From the NCBI GenBank assembly GCA_034008185.1, contig CM067084.1, positions 12,171,385-12,235,384 on the forward strand: a DNA stretch of 64,000 nucleotides, read 5' to 3'. The notes below the pieces were generated by a model. It had not been told where the DNA came from, searched no databases, and saw only the letters and a program-made list of their open reading frames with translations. Source of the stretch: Gorsachius magnificus (taxonomy: Eukaryota; Chordata; Aves; Pelecaniformes; Ardeidae). The stretch's first letter is position 1; each line of letters starts with the position of its first letter. The position numbers and the translations under genes were made by a program. Positions 1 through 14,689 of the stretch are shown here, piece by piece.

Positions 1-3000
1 CTGCATTCTTCCAATTTCCTAATATAAATAAATATAAAGCAAGAAAATATTATTTCAAAAGTGAGTTTAAGCAATTCCAAACATGTTAATGGATTTAATA
101 AAAATTTTGACTTCATAAAAAATTCTTATTATTTGCTGCAGTTTCTATTACTATTAGTTGGTTCTCCTCAATTACAAAATCTCCAGAAAATACAAGAAAA
201 AAACCTAGAACCGAATACAAATATAAGTATACATAGCTTGTAACTGTGCAGCCCCGCAGTACAGCATTGCAGTAGCTAAAAGCAGGCCATCAGCTTTGTA
301 CTGAATTTGCAAGGCCCCAGGACTGAGTCTTGTCAGACTTGCTCTGTCTGAACGTCCCTGGACGTTTGCTTTACTTGGTTGAGCTGCAACAGCAGTTTCT
401 TTAACAGACTGGGTGGCAACGGCTGATTCCCACTACTTGCATTTATCTTTGTATGGTACAACCACAGGACTGCACAGATAGCAGTAACAAGCAGTTATTA
501 TACGTAGTGCAAGATACTTAAGGGTCTAACAAAATGAGGCAATGCAGAGAATTACCAGGGAGCAGGCCTGGGACATGGGGACACAGGACATGGCACAGAA
601 TGCAGGGAGATCTCATGGCTACAAACAACTCCACACAATCGCTCAAAGACATGCAGACCTAGACCCGGACACATCTGATTTTAGGGACAACAAAGAGAAC
701 AAAGAAAACATATCTAACATAAGTACGAGGCCACATATACAGTAAATTTGGATGTTATGTAGAGCTGTGGACCAGTGACGAAAGAAGGAAGTGTAAAAGA
801 CTTATTAGTGAACATTAAAAAAAAAAATAAATGACGCCCAGTGAATTCTAAAGGGAAGAAGAACAATACCTTGACATGGACATCATATTACTTGTGGTGA
901 AGGACTTCATGTGTCAAGACAACTTGCTGTCTACCAGCATGAAACCTCCAACTTTATGGTCCAGAGGAGTTGGAGAAGGGTGAGCACAGTACCAGGGAAA
1001 TGGGTAGAAACTAAGTTACTGAAATATTTTCTGCATAGATATGTTCTTTCTTGTTCACTTGCAATTGTATCTGGACTAATTATGATTCTTGCATTAGACT
1101 ATTAAGGCTTCAGTTAAATTATTTTCAATAAATTCTCATGTTTATGTGTTACATGTGTTTCCTGCATTACACAAGTGCCCAAGCTTCACAGGGAAGGGGC
1201 GGATTTCTATTACATAGACATTAGTTAAGAGCTTTTTATATTTTTTTTTATTTATTTTCAGAGTTAATATTGAGAGGTTCCATGAGCCTGCAAATGGCCT
1301 GGCTTCATATTTTTATGGAGTCACCTCTTGATTTTAACATTTGCTACAGTACTGGACTAAAAAGGGATGCTTCTGAAGGGACACTGGAAGGATCTTTGTA
1401 ATTTACCTCTATTGATCACTACTGGAAATTTATGTATGGAGGTAAGACAATATAAAAGACCATTTCCTTTGATAATGGAGACTTCAAAAGGACTTTTCTG
1501 ATTAAAATACCTCTGAGGCCAGAGAATACTAAATGCTTCTGTAGCTCTTGACTTCAGAGAGTTGCACTTTTATAACAGAAGCAGCTCAGCATTTAACTTC
1601 CAAAAAGGATGAAGAAATGAAGCCCATCTGAAGTACCTCTTTTTTGCAAAAAGAAAATCCATATACACATAAACTAATAAAGACTGTTAAGCTAGGCATT
1701 TTTATTTAAAGATCTGGGCTATACTAAAATATGGGCTACTGTGGAGATGGAATAGCTAATGTCATCAATTGTAAATTGTAAAAATATTGGTGGAGATAAT
1801 CAAAACACAAATACAATGCTGTTCTTTGTATAAGTGCTCTCCAAAGTATGACTCCACAGCTAGACAAATCAGACAAGGGCTGAATATGTCAAGCAAGGTG
1901 GCAGTGCTGCAGAAGTTAAATTCTGACATATATGTCATAATCATGTAGGGTTTGTAGAATACATAAGCCTCAAGGTGATATTTGCTTGTAACTCAATTCT
2001 GTGTAAGATGAACATTGTGGCATGGTGGCACTTAAGTCAAGTTCAATATGTTCACTTTCATGATGCTCAAGTAAGACATTTGAAAGGACTCAGCATGGAT
2101 CATAGGCATAAAAATATATTGGTGTTTTCAACATGTTAAAAAAAGCTGCTTGCATTTGATGATTTAAAGTCTTCAACATATATTCTCAGTATATGTTCAG
2201 TTTTTTGTCTTAATTACTAAAATGAGCATGGATAGGACAGGCTACTATATAAGTGATTCACATAAAATATGAAGCCATTAATAAAGCATGACAGAGAACA
2301 CAGCATCTTAGTACTTGGAGAGGTACAAGTTCTGCTGACATGTCACTTGTGTACCAGAGTCTCACAAAAGTGACAGAAATTACATTTGAGAATTCTCACA
2401 TTCTATGTTTTATCAGTGCCCAAGACACCCATAGCCTTTTGTGCTTGAATACATTTGGCCTTGTCTTTTAATTAAGTATACATAAACTTGTCCTGGGTCT
2501 TTTCCCGGTCTCTAATGTCTCCAAAGTCAAGATATCTTCAGCCAGAGCTTGGGTTGTGTAAAAATTAAAATATATATTTAATGAAACAAAAACACAAATT
2601 GAGAAATTTTTCTATCTAAATATTTGTCAGCTTTAACTTTACTCTATCAATGTGGTGTAAGTTAAAATAGCAAACCATGAACAACTGCCCAAAGATGCAA
2701 TTGTCTGATACCAAAAAAAGAATGTTTGGTTTTAATGCTTGTTTCTTCTCTGCATTTCAGTGAATTTTAATTTTTTTTTATGCAACACACACTTCAGAGG
2801 TTTTTTTCGACTTTTAGAAGTGTAATACCCAATTTAGCAAAGCACTTACAATCCACTTCTATCTAAGCATGTTCAAATACTTGCTCATATTGAATATTGA
2901 ACTTAACGTGCTTTCCTGAACTAGGTCCATTCTAAGGTGTCTGGATGACAAAAACCTTCAATGTGATAATACCAAATCATACACAGCTGCAAGCTAAAGA

Positions 3001-6000
3001 TGCATGGACACAGTAATAATAAAAATAAATAAAACTGAAAAAAATATGTATTTTTCTTCAGATAAGAAAAGAAAATGCAACACTATGAAGGTTTTGAAAT
3101 TTTGAAGGGCATTTCAAAGTAAAATACCATGGACTTGATTATTTTAATTAGATACCCAATTCTCTTTCATCATTTAATCCAACCTCTTTATTTCCTGTGT
3201 CTACACTGTTCATCTTAAAATAAAATAATATGAAATGATTGGCTTGTCAAAAAAGCGTATTTTAAAACAATCCATGATAATCGCTCTATGAATTATTATT
3301 ATTTTTTAACTCAATCCTACCTTTTTTAAAGTCGGTGACATATACTCAATTTATTCCAGGGGAGTGGAAGTGGGCCCTTGATTCATTCATTTGCATATAA
3401 TCTGACAGAGATACATGCTTTTGAATATAAAGTAAAATAAATCTGTTTCTCTTCGCAGTAACACAGGATAAAGGACTCCCAGGACAAAGAACTGATGAAT
3501 AAGGTTAGCTTGTCAAAAATTAAATTACTATTGGAAAATAAAATCTCAAACTCTTTTAAAGAGTGCAGCCTAGTAACATTTTCTTTATGAATTCTGACTT
3601 TGCAGTTTGTGTAAACAAAGTTTCCTAAAGTGATTATCAGTGTGAGACAAATAGCTTATGACCCATCTGCAGATATAAAAGCCTCTCATCTATTCTGTGG
3701 CCCAACAGAAAAGTAAATATTGTTTAGAAGTAATAACTAAGACAATATAAACTCAATGCTCTCTTTTTAAAAACTTAAACTAGATCAGATGAAGTTTTGG
3801 TATTCCATTGTTCAAGTGTGTGAATAAAATTACAGAACCTAAGGAGTGGAATAGCTACAGAAACCGAAGTTCACCTCTTGCATAAACATCTGTCTCAGTC
3901 ACATCTAAAAAAAAGAAACCACAAAAATTAGGTTCAAGAATAGTTCTTTTATGACTTTTTCAAAAAACAAATGAGAAAGATATGGAAGCGTACAGGTGTG
4001 TGTGTATGCATGTATAATTCATTTTTCAGAAGGTAAAAAAATTAATACCTATTTTTCAAGTGCTGTGTGCTTCCATTTTCTAAATTAGTAAAATTAATAA
4101 AAAAAATCTCTATAATAGAGATTATTAAAGGATTCCATATCACCTTTTATTAGAACAAATTTAAAGGCCAAATTTAAAAAGCAAACCAAAATAAAACAAA
4201 AAAAAATGAAGAGAAGAAACATTTCAATTTCATTTCTTTGCTGGGATTTCATAAATAGCAGCAAGCAAAAAAGTGGTTTTAAACCCAGAATTTTAATGCA
4301 ATGTATTATGTGGGCAGCTGGAAATCTTATCAAGACAAAGTCATTCCATTGCTCCTATTTGGAAATATCCTCTGCCTTTTAGATATCAAGCACATGCTCT
4401 GTCTTTTCAAAGAGCACTGGCGGATATCATAGAGATGAGATGCTCACTGATATCCTGGACAAGCTCCACTGATTTTTCCACATACTCTGTGTTAGCACTG
4501 AAGAGTCAAGGAAGGTCTCTATACCACTGTTAGTTTTTCCAGCGTTCCCTGAGCAATTTGTATTATTTGTCCATTGAAATATCGCAATATAAGGAAACAG
4601 AAGTAACATGCATCTACAAGAAACAAGACACTGATCTCAAGTGTATTATATACAACATACTGAACTTAAAACCCAACACTCTAAGCTTTGTTGCTATTAA
4701 AAACCCCCTAGAACAGGTGCTACCTTATCTAGTAGTATTCATAACACTTCACATTTTATCAGTTTTATTTCTACACAGAAGTGTGGGAGTTGCACCCAAA
4801 TGGTGAAGAGGTAAACAAACACAGTTTTGTCCTGGCTTCCAGGAAACCCTCTCTATGAGCATCCCTTCTGCATCTTTTCAGACCATATCTCCTCACTGCC
4901 TCTAGCATTCCTCCAACCCAGATATTTTACATCTATTTGAAGCTTTTAATCCTCGTCTCTGAAAGACTCTCAGGCCTGCTTGACTTCATTTCTGTCCTGA
5001 ACTCCTTCATTTTCTCCTACTTCACATATTTAATCCTACCGAACCAACCCTTTTAAATAACTCTGTATCCCCTTCCCTTTCCTGTCTTTGTGCCTTGCAT
5101 GCCAAATTAACACAACTCCTCTATTTTTCTCAAAAGGTATTGGTCTGCTATGTAATCCACTTACAAAGAAGTGTTGTTAAATCTATATGTACTGACATAC
5201 CTAAGTAATATGTATGTATATACAGACGCACCAATCTTCATAAATTATCTCCTGTAGACTCAATGCATTATGTTTGAACGTACTGATAGGTTTATAGGTA
5301 TGCTCCTGGACAAAGAGTTTGTCTCCCCCTGTTCTGTGCAGAAATAAAAATTCCAGTAGTGTTTGACTGATAATTATATACTAAATTTAAAAGTAATCAC
5401 CCCAATGTGCCCTAGAAATTACTCATGAAAAGGATTATTCATGTCTTGCCCTAACACTTGTCACTCAGCCAGAAGTGATGCCTGACTTAACTGAAAGTAT
5501 CGATTTGCTACCCTGAAATTTAATTTTTTTCAGAAGTCATTTACAATGTATTCCATAGCACCAGTCATAGAAGCTAGAGCATTTGAGCTTTAATCAGCAC
5601 TTACTTCACCCCTGCTCTTCTGTCATTCTATCTTTCATAGACATATGAAGACAAAGACATTTTTTCAGGAGCCCTTGAGGAGAGCATGGCTGTGACCTCT
5701 AGACTCTGCTCCACAGAGAAGCTTTTAACTGAGTGAAACATCACGTACATGTGAGGATCTCTTAGGCATCACTGAGGTGAAGTTTCAGCAATATACCAAA
5801 TAACAGGTCAAGAAAACACATAAAGAATCTGGACCAGAGGCTTAGGTTCCACCTAAGTATGTGTGTGGTAAAATCATTTTGTGAAGAGAAATCTACTTCT
5901 GCATAGGACTAAATATTTTTTGAACCAGAACCCCTGGGGTCTAGACAGACTGATGACTAGTCTGAACAATAATAAACTATTCTAACTTCAGGATACTGAT

Positions 6001-6191
6001 GCTGTTAGTGATTTACTAGGTAATGAAATAAATTAATGACTTAGTGTTAAACCTTGCCTTTCATTTTAGGTCTCTAACATCCAAACTTGCAACCTTCAGA
6101 CCAACACATATATGAAGTTTAATTCTCCCTACATTATATGGGAAGCCTAGATACCTAAGTTTGGGCTTTGTCAGAATTTTAAAACACATAC
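1..6191. other. Non-coding AT-rich DNA, no supported gene
   Basis: This stretch is AT-rich with scattered homopolymer runs and short chance ORFs of 60 to 82 codons on both strands, none with convincing splice context or composition. Nothing repeat-like could be recognised. If the minus-strand gene proposed for this window continues beyond 6.2 kb, this is intron or 3' flank. A 30-bp minus-strand segment at 3875-3904 has good splice signals on both sides, but its phase does not fit the gene model. Confidence 0.6.
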
Positions 6192-6245
6192 TCTCTGTAG
6201 CATTCTCCTCCAAGCTCTGGTCTCCCACTCATCAAAACAGTAGGC
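6192..6245 (-). CDS. Weak candidate coding exon downstream of the 6386-6438 exon
   Basis: On the minus strand an 18-codon segment (AYCFDEWETRAWRRMLQR) begins after the acceptor ...CTACAGCCAG and ends at the donor AGA|GTATGTG. Start and end are both phase 0, which fits after the 6386-6438 exon (phase 0 end), with an intron of about 140 bp. The same frame is open for about 45 codons from position 6330, where a much better pyrimidine tract (6306-6330) gives an acceptor in a different phase. The alternatives cannot be resolved from sequence alone. The aromatic and charged composition is protein-like, but a frame this short is easily found by chance. No function is recognised. Confidence 0.15.
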
Positions 6246-6385
6246 CTGGCTGTAGAGTGCTGTGGCTATTTCTATGTATACCCTGAGTCCATGGAAACAC
6301 AGTCTAACAGAGAATGGAGAAGGGTATTATACCAAACCATGGAATAAGGATCAAGACCCACACTGAAAAGAGAAGTTTCGCATAC

Positions 6386-6438
6386 CTTGTGGAGTGCAGC
6401 TTCGTTGAGGTTACTTTTGAAGAAGTTAGGACTAATCT
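6386..6438 (-). CDS. Candidate coding exon, last well-supported exon of the minus-strand gene
   Basis: The 53-bp segment lies between the acceptor GTGCATTCACTGCCTCAG and the donor CACAAG|GTATGC on the minus strand. Read with AG completing a split codon, it encodes 17 residues, ISPNFFKSNLNEAALHK, and ends in phase 0. The preceding candidate exon at 14690-14795 ends with one leftover base (G), giving GAG at the join. A second acceptor further upstream (TGACTTCCAG) would extend the exon in the same phase. No stop or poly(A) signal was identified downstream, so this need not be the terminal exon. Frames of this length between loose splice sites occur by chance; the support is the phase match and good splice sites. 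The family is not recognised. Confidence 0.33.
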
Positions 6439-9400
6439 CTGAGGCAGTGAATGCACAGTGCCCTGGAAGTCAGCTCTGGCTAATTACTGAAGTGAGAATG
6501 GGCATTTGGGGAGCAAGGGAGACAACTGAGAAAACTTCCTTTAATGACTTACCTTTGTCTGTGCTTACCTGATCATTCACATCTTAAGCTAGGGTTGGCA
6601 AACATGATTTCAGCTTGTCATCAAGCCAGAAGCTGAAAGCTGATTTAACAGTGTGTGTGTTACAGTGGGCATTTTTCTCAGGGCAAGGAAAACTTACAAG
6701 AACTCATATGCTTCGGAATGGTCTCATTCTGGTCATAGATCAAGTGTTCCTGGATCAGAGAGCTGCCTACAGTGATAATACAGCAGCATTCACCAAACAA
6801 GGAGCCTACTCGCCAGATGCACATATGCTATAACAGCTTTGAAAATAAACCTCTGATACTAATTTAAAATATTTCTTTCCTAAGAATATTTCCTCTGTGG
6901 CAATGCATATCATACAGGTGTGACCATTATTCAATTACGAACTCTGTTTCCTTTATCACAATATTAAAAGTACGGATCATAGTTATTCATATAAGAAATT
7001 TAATTTTCTTTATAAGTTAAGTCCAAATGATAACTTGTTTAACCAGGTAATAAAAATAAAAATACATTAATAAAATTATCCAACACAAGTGTACTTCCTT
7101 ACTCCCTTAATACACCTTCACCTGTTCCCAGACAGACTCCCAGGCCAGGCTTGTATCACTACATACTTAGTTTCCACAGTAATTTTATTCAAAAAGTGGC
7201 AAATGTGAAAATCTTTTCAGTTCCTACCTGATGATTGACAGACATTCTGAGGCTCAGTAGATCCATTAACAACATACAATGACCAATGAATTCAGTTTCT
7301 GGTATATATATATTTGAAAAAATGAACAAGAATCAATGTCATTTTAAAAACATCTAAAAAAAAAAAAAAAGAAAAGAAAAATATAATGTTGCCAGACTTG
7401 AGAAAGATGCATGAATACTATACTTTAAACTAATATGTGAATTTGGGCTTTGTATCATCCATGTCCTTAGTCTGGTCCATAGTTCACCTGATTCCAGATT
7501 TTACAGTTTACCACACTAGTCAGAGAGTCAGTGCAGGGACAGCAACACAGGATAAGAACACGATTGCCATGAGCAGCCACTGGAGAAATTGCTCCTTGAT
7601 GCCGCCCATGTCCCAGTTACTTCCCACCCAAGTGTGGGCTCAACTGCAAATGCCCCTGTCAGTTCCACAAAAACAAATATCAGCAGTTTCCTGTGGATTT
7701 CCCTGGAGGCAAACAGAACCAAGATAAGCTTCAATCACCACCTTCGACCCCAGCCAAGATAGCAATAGCTCATTAGGCTTAGAGGTTAAAGCCCAGCACT
7801 TAAACATGTAATGCATACATAGTATAGGCACAAGCCAAAGAGGTCTGAACAAAGCTGCATCACTCATCTTTTTATGTCTTGAAACATTCTTGAAAAGCAA
7901 ACAAAAAAACCCCAGGAGATAGAAACAAGGATGCCACAGAAACCTGATTTTTAATCTGCATTTTTACATAGTTAAACTCATAAAATAATACAGTCTGATC
8001 CTGCCTTTATTTTTGTTTGGAGTTTTTAAAATTATTTTCTTTTAACTGCAGCAGATAAGCACATAAGTGGGTTTGCACACACAAACTATATGTTTTCTGA
8101 TTAGGACACTTGTATGTATTCAGGAGGGCTGGCAAGCAAAGGCAGAAACTGAGGGAAGGGAAGAATTTCTGATGTAGCCTAACATGAAATCATTTACCAC
8201 TTACTTGAAATATTCAGCTTACTTGAAGAAAATGTACAGTGTCTGATTCTTCCTAATGACAAATTATTCTGCAACACTGAAAGAAAAATGTAAAAGCACA
8301 GGTAGGTAATTATTCCTTAAAAGCAATCCAGACTCACAGTTATAAATGACAGCATTAATCACGTGTATTCGCTCTAACTGAAAAAAACGTGGTGATCTAG
8401 AGCAAGTGTTTTCTATGCATGTGGTTACACAGTCAGCAAGCAGAAATTTTCAGAGCACAGTTTCTTATTTGGAATTGCATAGCTATCTATTTTTTAATAT
8501 TTCTAAATGCTTTCAATTGTATTTTGAATTTCTGCATCCAAGTGCCACTTCAAGGAGATTACACTCCATTCTGGCAGTGAAGATTTAAAACTCAACATGG
8601 CTTCCAAAGCATACATTAGGAATTTGACTTGTTTCTAGATATTTAAATTCTTTAGCTAACCACTGTCATGTAACAGTTTTAAAAAACCCCGGTAATCCAC
8701 ATACAATATAAAATATTTTTTTTGTGTCAAAGTTTTCTCCCCCCACTTTTTAAATCAAACCAACTTCAGTGTTTAAATCTATTGTACTGCAAGTAAGGTT
8801 GGGTAGATAACTAACTATAGCCCAGACAATCCTTTAGTTAAGCAACAAGTTTTCAGTTATGTTATTTTCATAATATCTATATTTTGGCAGACGTGTCGAT
8901 TTCAAAGGTGATAGCTTCACAGCTAAGAAAAGCAAATTGCAGAAATTCAAGCACGTGTAACAGAGATGAGGCGATGAACCACCAGCAATCTAAAACCTTT
9001 CAAAAGTTAGCACGTCATTTTGAATTGTAGCTGTGGAAGATCTTACAAATGTGTTAAAGACAACCATGCTAGAAAAATATCCTTCTGTGAAGATTTTTTT
9101 CCCCTTATTACTTATTTTTCCTCCTCAAAGAAACACAGGAAATGAAACAGTTTTTAAGCTAGTGATGAAGGCAGAAGCCTGATCAAGCTTGTAAAATTGG
9201 GTTTTCATTTATCTGATCATTGCTGGATAATCATCATTACAGAGGATCTTTATTTCAAACATTCAGAAAATACGCAGTTTCTAAGAAAATTGTATTTACT
9301 GACAGAAATTTTGCTGACAAGATGCACAATTCTTGTGTGAATTTTGAATATTTTCAATATCAATAATTAAAAACCCAGCCCCATCAGCTTTCAAGTGCTT

Positions 9401-12400
9401 AAAGCAGAAAGGCTAGTAAAGCAGCATAAACCAGTTTATAGTAGAGCTTAAACCAGAATGGCACAGGCACATTTTGGGGATTAGAGTGTGGATTCCATGC
9501 TCGTAAGAAAACTGAAGGACAGCAAGTGTTTTTTATGTGCATTGCATGTGAAGTGACATAGTTGGACCCACTGCATTTGCAGGGAGTAAGAGAAACCGAA
9601 CAGGCTTTCATATATATTCATATACCTTTAGGGATATAAAATTCTAAAAATAACTGACAAAGTGACTGAGAGTGTCTCTGGAAATATCTATCTATTTTGC
9701 CTGCATGCTCATCCAACGAAGAACAAGACAGTTGTGAATCAGAAGCTATGAAGCTCCTGTTGTTTTCAGAAGGGCGTTAACCACAACCACAAAGCCTCTG
9801 CAGTGCATTTGGCCCCTGTGCTGCTGCCTTGCATGAACTCCTGGCTCCTATAATCTTGCAACTCCCTGGGTCACACACTACACAAGTCAAGCAGACCTGC
9901 CAATACTAGAACGAGTTTGTTTAATCACACCCTACTTCATGGATCTTCCACTGCTTTAAGCAGTGTAAAGAAAGATGGGACTCCAGGCAACACAATCCTC
10001 CTTTTACATTACCTCAGTTGTAGAATTAGTCCTAAAACATTTAGCTTGGCACAAGATCTGCAGTCCCAGGTAGGTTAAGAACAAGTAAAGAGGTAGAAAA
10101 AAGACAGGAAAACCAGTCCTACAAAGGAAAGGACAATAAATAGTTTACTTTAAATAAATAGCCAGGTAATATATACATACCAAGTTATAGCTATGCACTG
10201 CCATTGATCTGTTTGGCAGGAAATAAAGAAAGATAAAGCTAAAAGTCCCAAATGCAAATGAGCAACAATCAATACTTGCACTAGGTACTTCCATCAAGGA
10301 TGAGGTAAGTAACCATTTTGAAAAATTTATCATCGTAACAAGAGTCAGTTGGAAATAAAACCCAGTACATTTCATGAAATAGCAGCAGCAGCTAATCGAT
10401 GAATTGTTCCTGCTATAACAGTTTTAATTTCTAGGATAACAAAATGAATACAGAATCCTCAGATCTTGACTATTTTTATTAAGTGAGAAAACAGTACAAG
10501 TTGAGAACTTGTAGGGGGCAATGTGCTGTACATCAAGTAATTGAACACTACTCTGTCTTTCATTTTATGTCCTGAGAAAGGAATTACTGAAATCAGTTCT
10601 TTATTTAATATGAAAATTCTGATCAAGTAAGTTAACGTGTAAGGAAAATGTGATTCTGACATTAAGAATTTGTTGTATAAAAGTGTTCTTTTATTATACA
10701 GTTATGCATGAAGTGCTACATGTAAGAATACCAAACCTCCTTTCACTAAAGCCATATGTAGAGAAATATTTTAGCATACAGGTGTGATAAGATAGCTGTA
10801 ATTACTTTAGTGTCCTGAAGACATGAAGGCACATAGCTGTCACAAGTGATATTTGTTAATGATGACTTAAAAACTACAATGGGCTTTTATTTTTTTTATT
10901 TTTTTCGTTGGTTGTAGAGAAGTAGTATAGCCACAGAAGAAAAAAATTATGATTCTTCAGCACAACTGAGAAGTTTTGATAATTTCACCTGCAGAAATCC
11001 GCTGAAGGAAATAAGACAGCTGCCATTACTAGAGTATAACCAAAGGCATCTTTTTTTCAGACTCTCAGTGTAAGCTCACAGACTATTTTTTGGATTTCAA
11101 GTTAACTTTCAGGTCCACTAATTAGATCACAAATCTTTGTTCTTTCTAATAAAGACAGATTTCAAACACATGTCCATATGAGACAATGAAAAGGGAAACT
11201 CAAGTTATTGTCCTCAGAGTAATATTCAGTGTAGAACAGTACCTGACCAATAATTTAAACCATGTATCTTATTTGACACTGGACTGTCACTGGATACAGG
11301 AACATAAGACTGAAATCAATTTTTTTGTTGATACATACACCACAAATGTTAGGTGTACATTTAAACTTGATACAATCTATTTACTATTTCCATTTAGCAT
11401 TTATGCATATTGAGTAAGAATATCTGCCTAAAATGGAAGCTGTTGACTTTACCTTAGCCTCAAATTCAAGAACAACTTTGACTATTTAGCCAAGTAAAGA
11501 GGAAGGGGAATTGTTTGTTGTGTTTGTAAATGATTACAACAAGGTATAGGATTTCCTAGCATGCTGACAATAAGATCTGCTGATTAAAATCACGTGTACA
11601 CTTGCTAAAATCTATCTCTGAGTAGCGTCCCTTTTAAAATCATCACTGTGCTCTTTCAGCGTATTAGCAGATACGACAAGTGTGCTCATAAAGGATTTAT
11701 GTCTTACACAGTAATATCTGTGTTAGGTCAAATACAGCAACATGCAGAAAAATCCTCCTCAGCAGTGCCACAAACTGTGAAAGGAAAATGTGATAGAAGA
11801 TATTCAGTACCATTTCCACTGGATCAATTTCTAGGTCAGTTGTTTCCCCTTTAAAAATGTCAAAGTAAGACAAATGTTCACGACTGTAGTCCTTTTAAAT
11901 AATATGCTACATTTGAAACCTAAGATACACCTTATTATAGCTTCTAAGATTAGTTTGAGTTAAAGAATGGGTTTGCCCAATATGAGAAGAGAAACATAAA
12001 ATAAAAATACAGATTCCTCAGGTACTGTGGCTCTGATGCACAACGTGTCATATGCTGCGACAGAACAATCACTGGTGATCTCACATTTTCAGGACAAAGG
12101 ATTTAGTGAATGGGTCAGTGCTACCTGCTCCTTTAAACTATGCTTCTGCCATTCACTCTGTATACTACTGCAGAGCTTTTATCCATCTAAGGAAGTAACT
12201 CTGTTTGGGATCACCTGTAAAATAGGCAATTTAAACTTTATTATTTTTTTGCTGAAATTTCCTTCACTTGCCCAGGAGCTAATTAGTTGAAGTGCTGAAA
12301 CTGTCTGCAGCACAGAAACAGAAGTTTCTCATTGAGGCAGAAACGCATTTTCTTTTGCCCACGCTAAGTTAAACAAGGTTATGCTTCCACTAAAGAAGGC

Positions 12401-14689
12401 AGGTTCTGCTTTGAAAAACCTGGACAAAAAGTTCTGAAATATGAATACAATTTGAGTGAGGTAATTCAAGCCAGCTGCTACACAGTGACAGTTTTCTACT
12501 CATAGTATTAGCACATACCTAGGCCTATAAGGATTAATGAGACCCTTGAGAATTAATAAGTCTTTCCATGTAGTATTAAACAACCTTCCTCTCACAGATG
12601 CTGAATGTCCTATTGACCTAACAAAAATGCTTAGCTTCTTTCAGCATTTCACATTATTCATTTTAACTGCCTTCATACTGAGGGATACAGTACATTTAAT
12701 AAATACGTGTATTCAAAACCACCTTTTTCAGCCTCATGATATTTTCTTATATTTTCCTTCATGGTGATCAGCAGATTGAGTTGGCTTTTACCAGGAGACA
12801 ATTAACACTTTGGGCCACTCTTTCTCTTACCACTCTCTGTCCATGCAAAGCTGATCCATGCATCCAGCTTAACTGTTCCATGAGGATCATCCCAACGCAA
12901 GGTACCACAAAGTACATACAAAACTTACTTTAACTCACTTTGTATGAAATAATATCTCCATGTAGCAACAAAACCTCAACATCTGACTTGAGAAGAAAAA
13001 AAGAACATCGCATAGCAGGGTAGGCCAAGTGACACAAAAGACACCTTTTAATGTCTCCAAACAGTTCTGTACCAAGAGAAATGTGGACAGAGCCGGCTGT
13101 TAGGATTGCTGTTGCTGGACAGAAAGAGGACAAAAATAAGAACCGTTCTATTTCACATTACTTTTTCCATTGACCAATCCATTAAGCATTGACTTTAATA
13201 CTGAATTTATAACAGAAACAATGGTGCATATTAATTCTGAGAAGATATCAAGCATCAAGTTATGCTTGGGACAGAAACAGCCTACATTAACAGTCTATGT
13301 CTATGCACAGTGTAACATGTGGATTCTGAAACTGATGATGCTCCTCCAGCCCAAACATGAGTGACATCAAGTGGGACAATGAAGCAATATTGTAATGTGA
13401 GGCTACTGTGCCATAGGACAACCTAAACAATACAAGGGCACTTGCCAATACAATAACTTGCATTATGTAAGCAAATAATTTACATTTTTAAAGTTAGAAA
13501 ATAGAATTAGCTTTGTATGTTTTAAAAAACCCAAACAAATAAATCTTATCTTTGTTATCTCAAGTGGAAAAGCAGCAAAACACAAACATTCTGATCAGTT
13601 GTGGAAAAGTGTTAAATTGCAGGCTTGAAATTTTTATAAATAAAACAGAGCTAGAAATACTCTGTTGTCCCTTTTGAATTCTGATAATAAACTGGGCATC
13701 AGCAATGCCAAAGTTGGCAGAACAATAGATCCTAACAAGAACTGTGAAAAGGTCAAAACTGACCCATCTGTCTTAACACAGAATGAAAAGGATATTTGAT
13801 GAAAGCTGTTAACACCTGCACACAAGAGTCTCTGTATCTCTTATACATTGAAAGAAAAGAATAAATAAAATTATATTAACACTGTTAGTTTAAGAATGGG
13901 TCCATGAATATCCTTTACTGCAATTTTTCATCGGCTTTTTGGTTGGCAACTGGATTTGAATAAAAAGTGCACTCCACTTCTCCAAATCCTAGCTGTTCAG
14001 AAACTGGGCTGGATAGTTCATGAAGAACTGAACAGTTTGTGAATAATGCATTGCTAATAACTAGAACAAGTAACTTTCACAGTAAAAAATAAATAAATGG
14101 TGCATCCAAGATTCCCTATTAAAAAAAAAAAAAAAAGAAAAGCAAAACTTAAAGCCTCGCTAAACTCTGTGTAACATGAATTTGTCAGCCATTTTAGAAG
14201 CCACATGGAATATTTAGTATTTTCATGCTTTCACTACATTATCCCATTTCCTGTATCCTACTTCAATATAGTATCACCCAATAATGGGCTGAAAGAATAA
14301 AAAAAATCACCTCTGTAAACAGACGGGATTTGCACTAAACATGCATCACCTGGAGAAGAAACAAATCTAGTTTCAGTTACCTCTGGATCTAAACATGAGA
14401 TCATGTCTTTTTAGTGCTATTCTGCAAACCTGGCCTCTTCAGGGTGTGATTCTGGCAAAGTATTTTTGTGAAAGAGGGTGCAGTGGCAGCTATGTGCAAA
14501 GGCAGGATCAGACTTAGGGGGCACAGAAAGACAACTGGACAGCTCTCTCACAAGCATCCTTCCCAGAAACCTCAGCAGAATGCTTGTCATCCAAAGGAGA
14601 GCAGAAGAAACATGCTGCTCTTACTCTGCCCTGGCACCAGGGAACATGCAAGAGCTCAGTGTCACCCCTCTCACTCCCTGCCAGGTTAC
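6439..14689. other. Non-coding stretch, intron of the proposed minus-strand gene
   Basis: The stretch is AT-rich and holds only chance ORFs, including a 96-codon plus-strand frame at 7437-7727 with no splice or codon support. An A-rich simple tract lies at about 7356-7381 and another at about 14119-14140. The GC-richer part from about 14450 to 14690 is nearly free of CpG, unlike the adjoining exon, and contains several overlapping open frames on both strands that reflect its composition. Confidence 0.5.

Noticed and set aside
542..745. 67-codon plus-strand ORF near the left edge
   Set aside because: No splice support or similarity; polar low-complexity tail (NKENKENISN).
6549..6640. Two strong minus-strand donors close together (GTAAGT and GTAAGC)
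   Set aside because: All three frames upstream contain stops within the possible exon.
10026..10070. 45-bp minus-strand segment between an AG and GAG|GTAATG, open as ILCQAKCFRTNSTTE
   Set aside because: Phase 0 to 0 cannot sit between the 14690 exon (ends phase 1) and the 6386 exon (starts phase 1). The acceptor is weak.
10230..10305. Plus-strand open frame ending at a perfect donor GATGAG|GTAAGT
   Set aside because: No acceptor with a pyrimidine tract upstream; the preceding DNA is purine-rich. A perfect donor hexamer is expected several times by chance in 64 kb.
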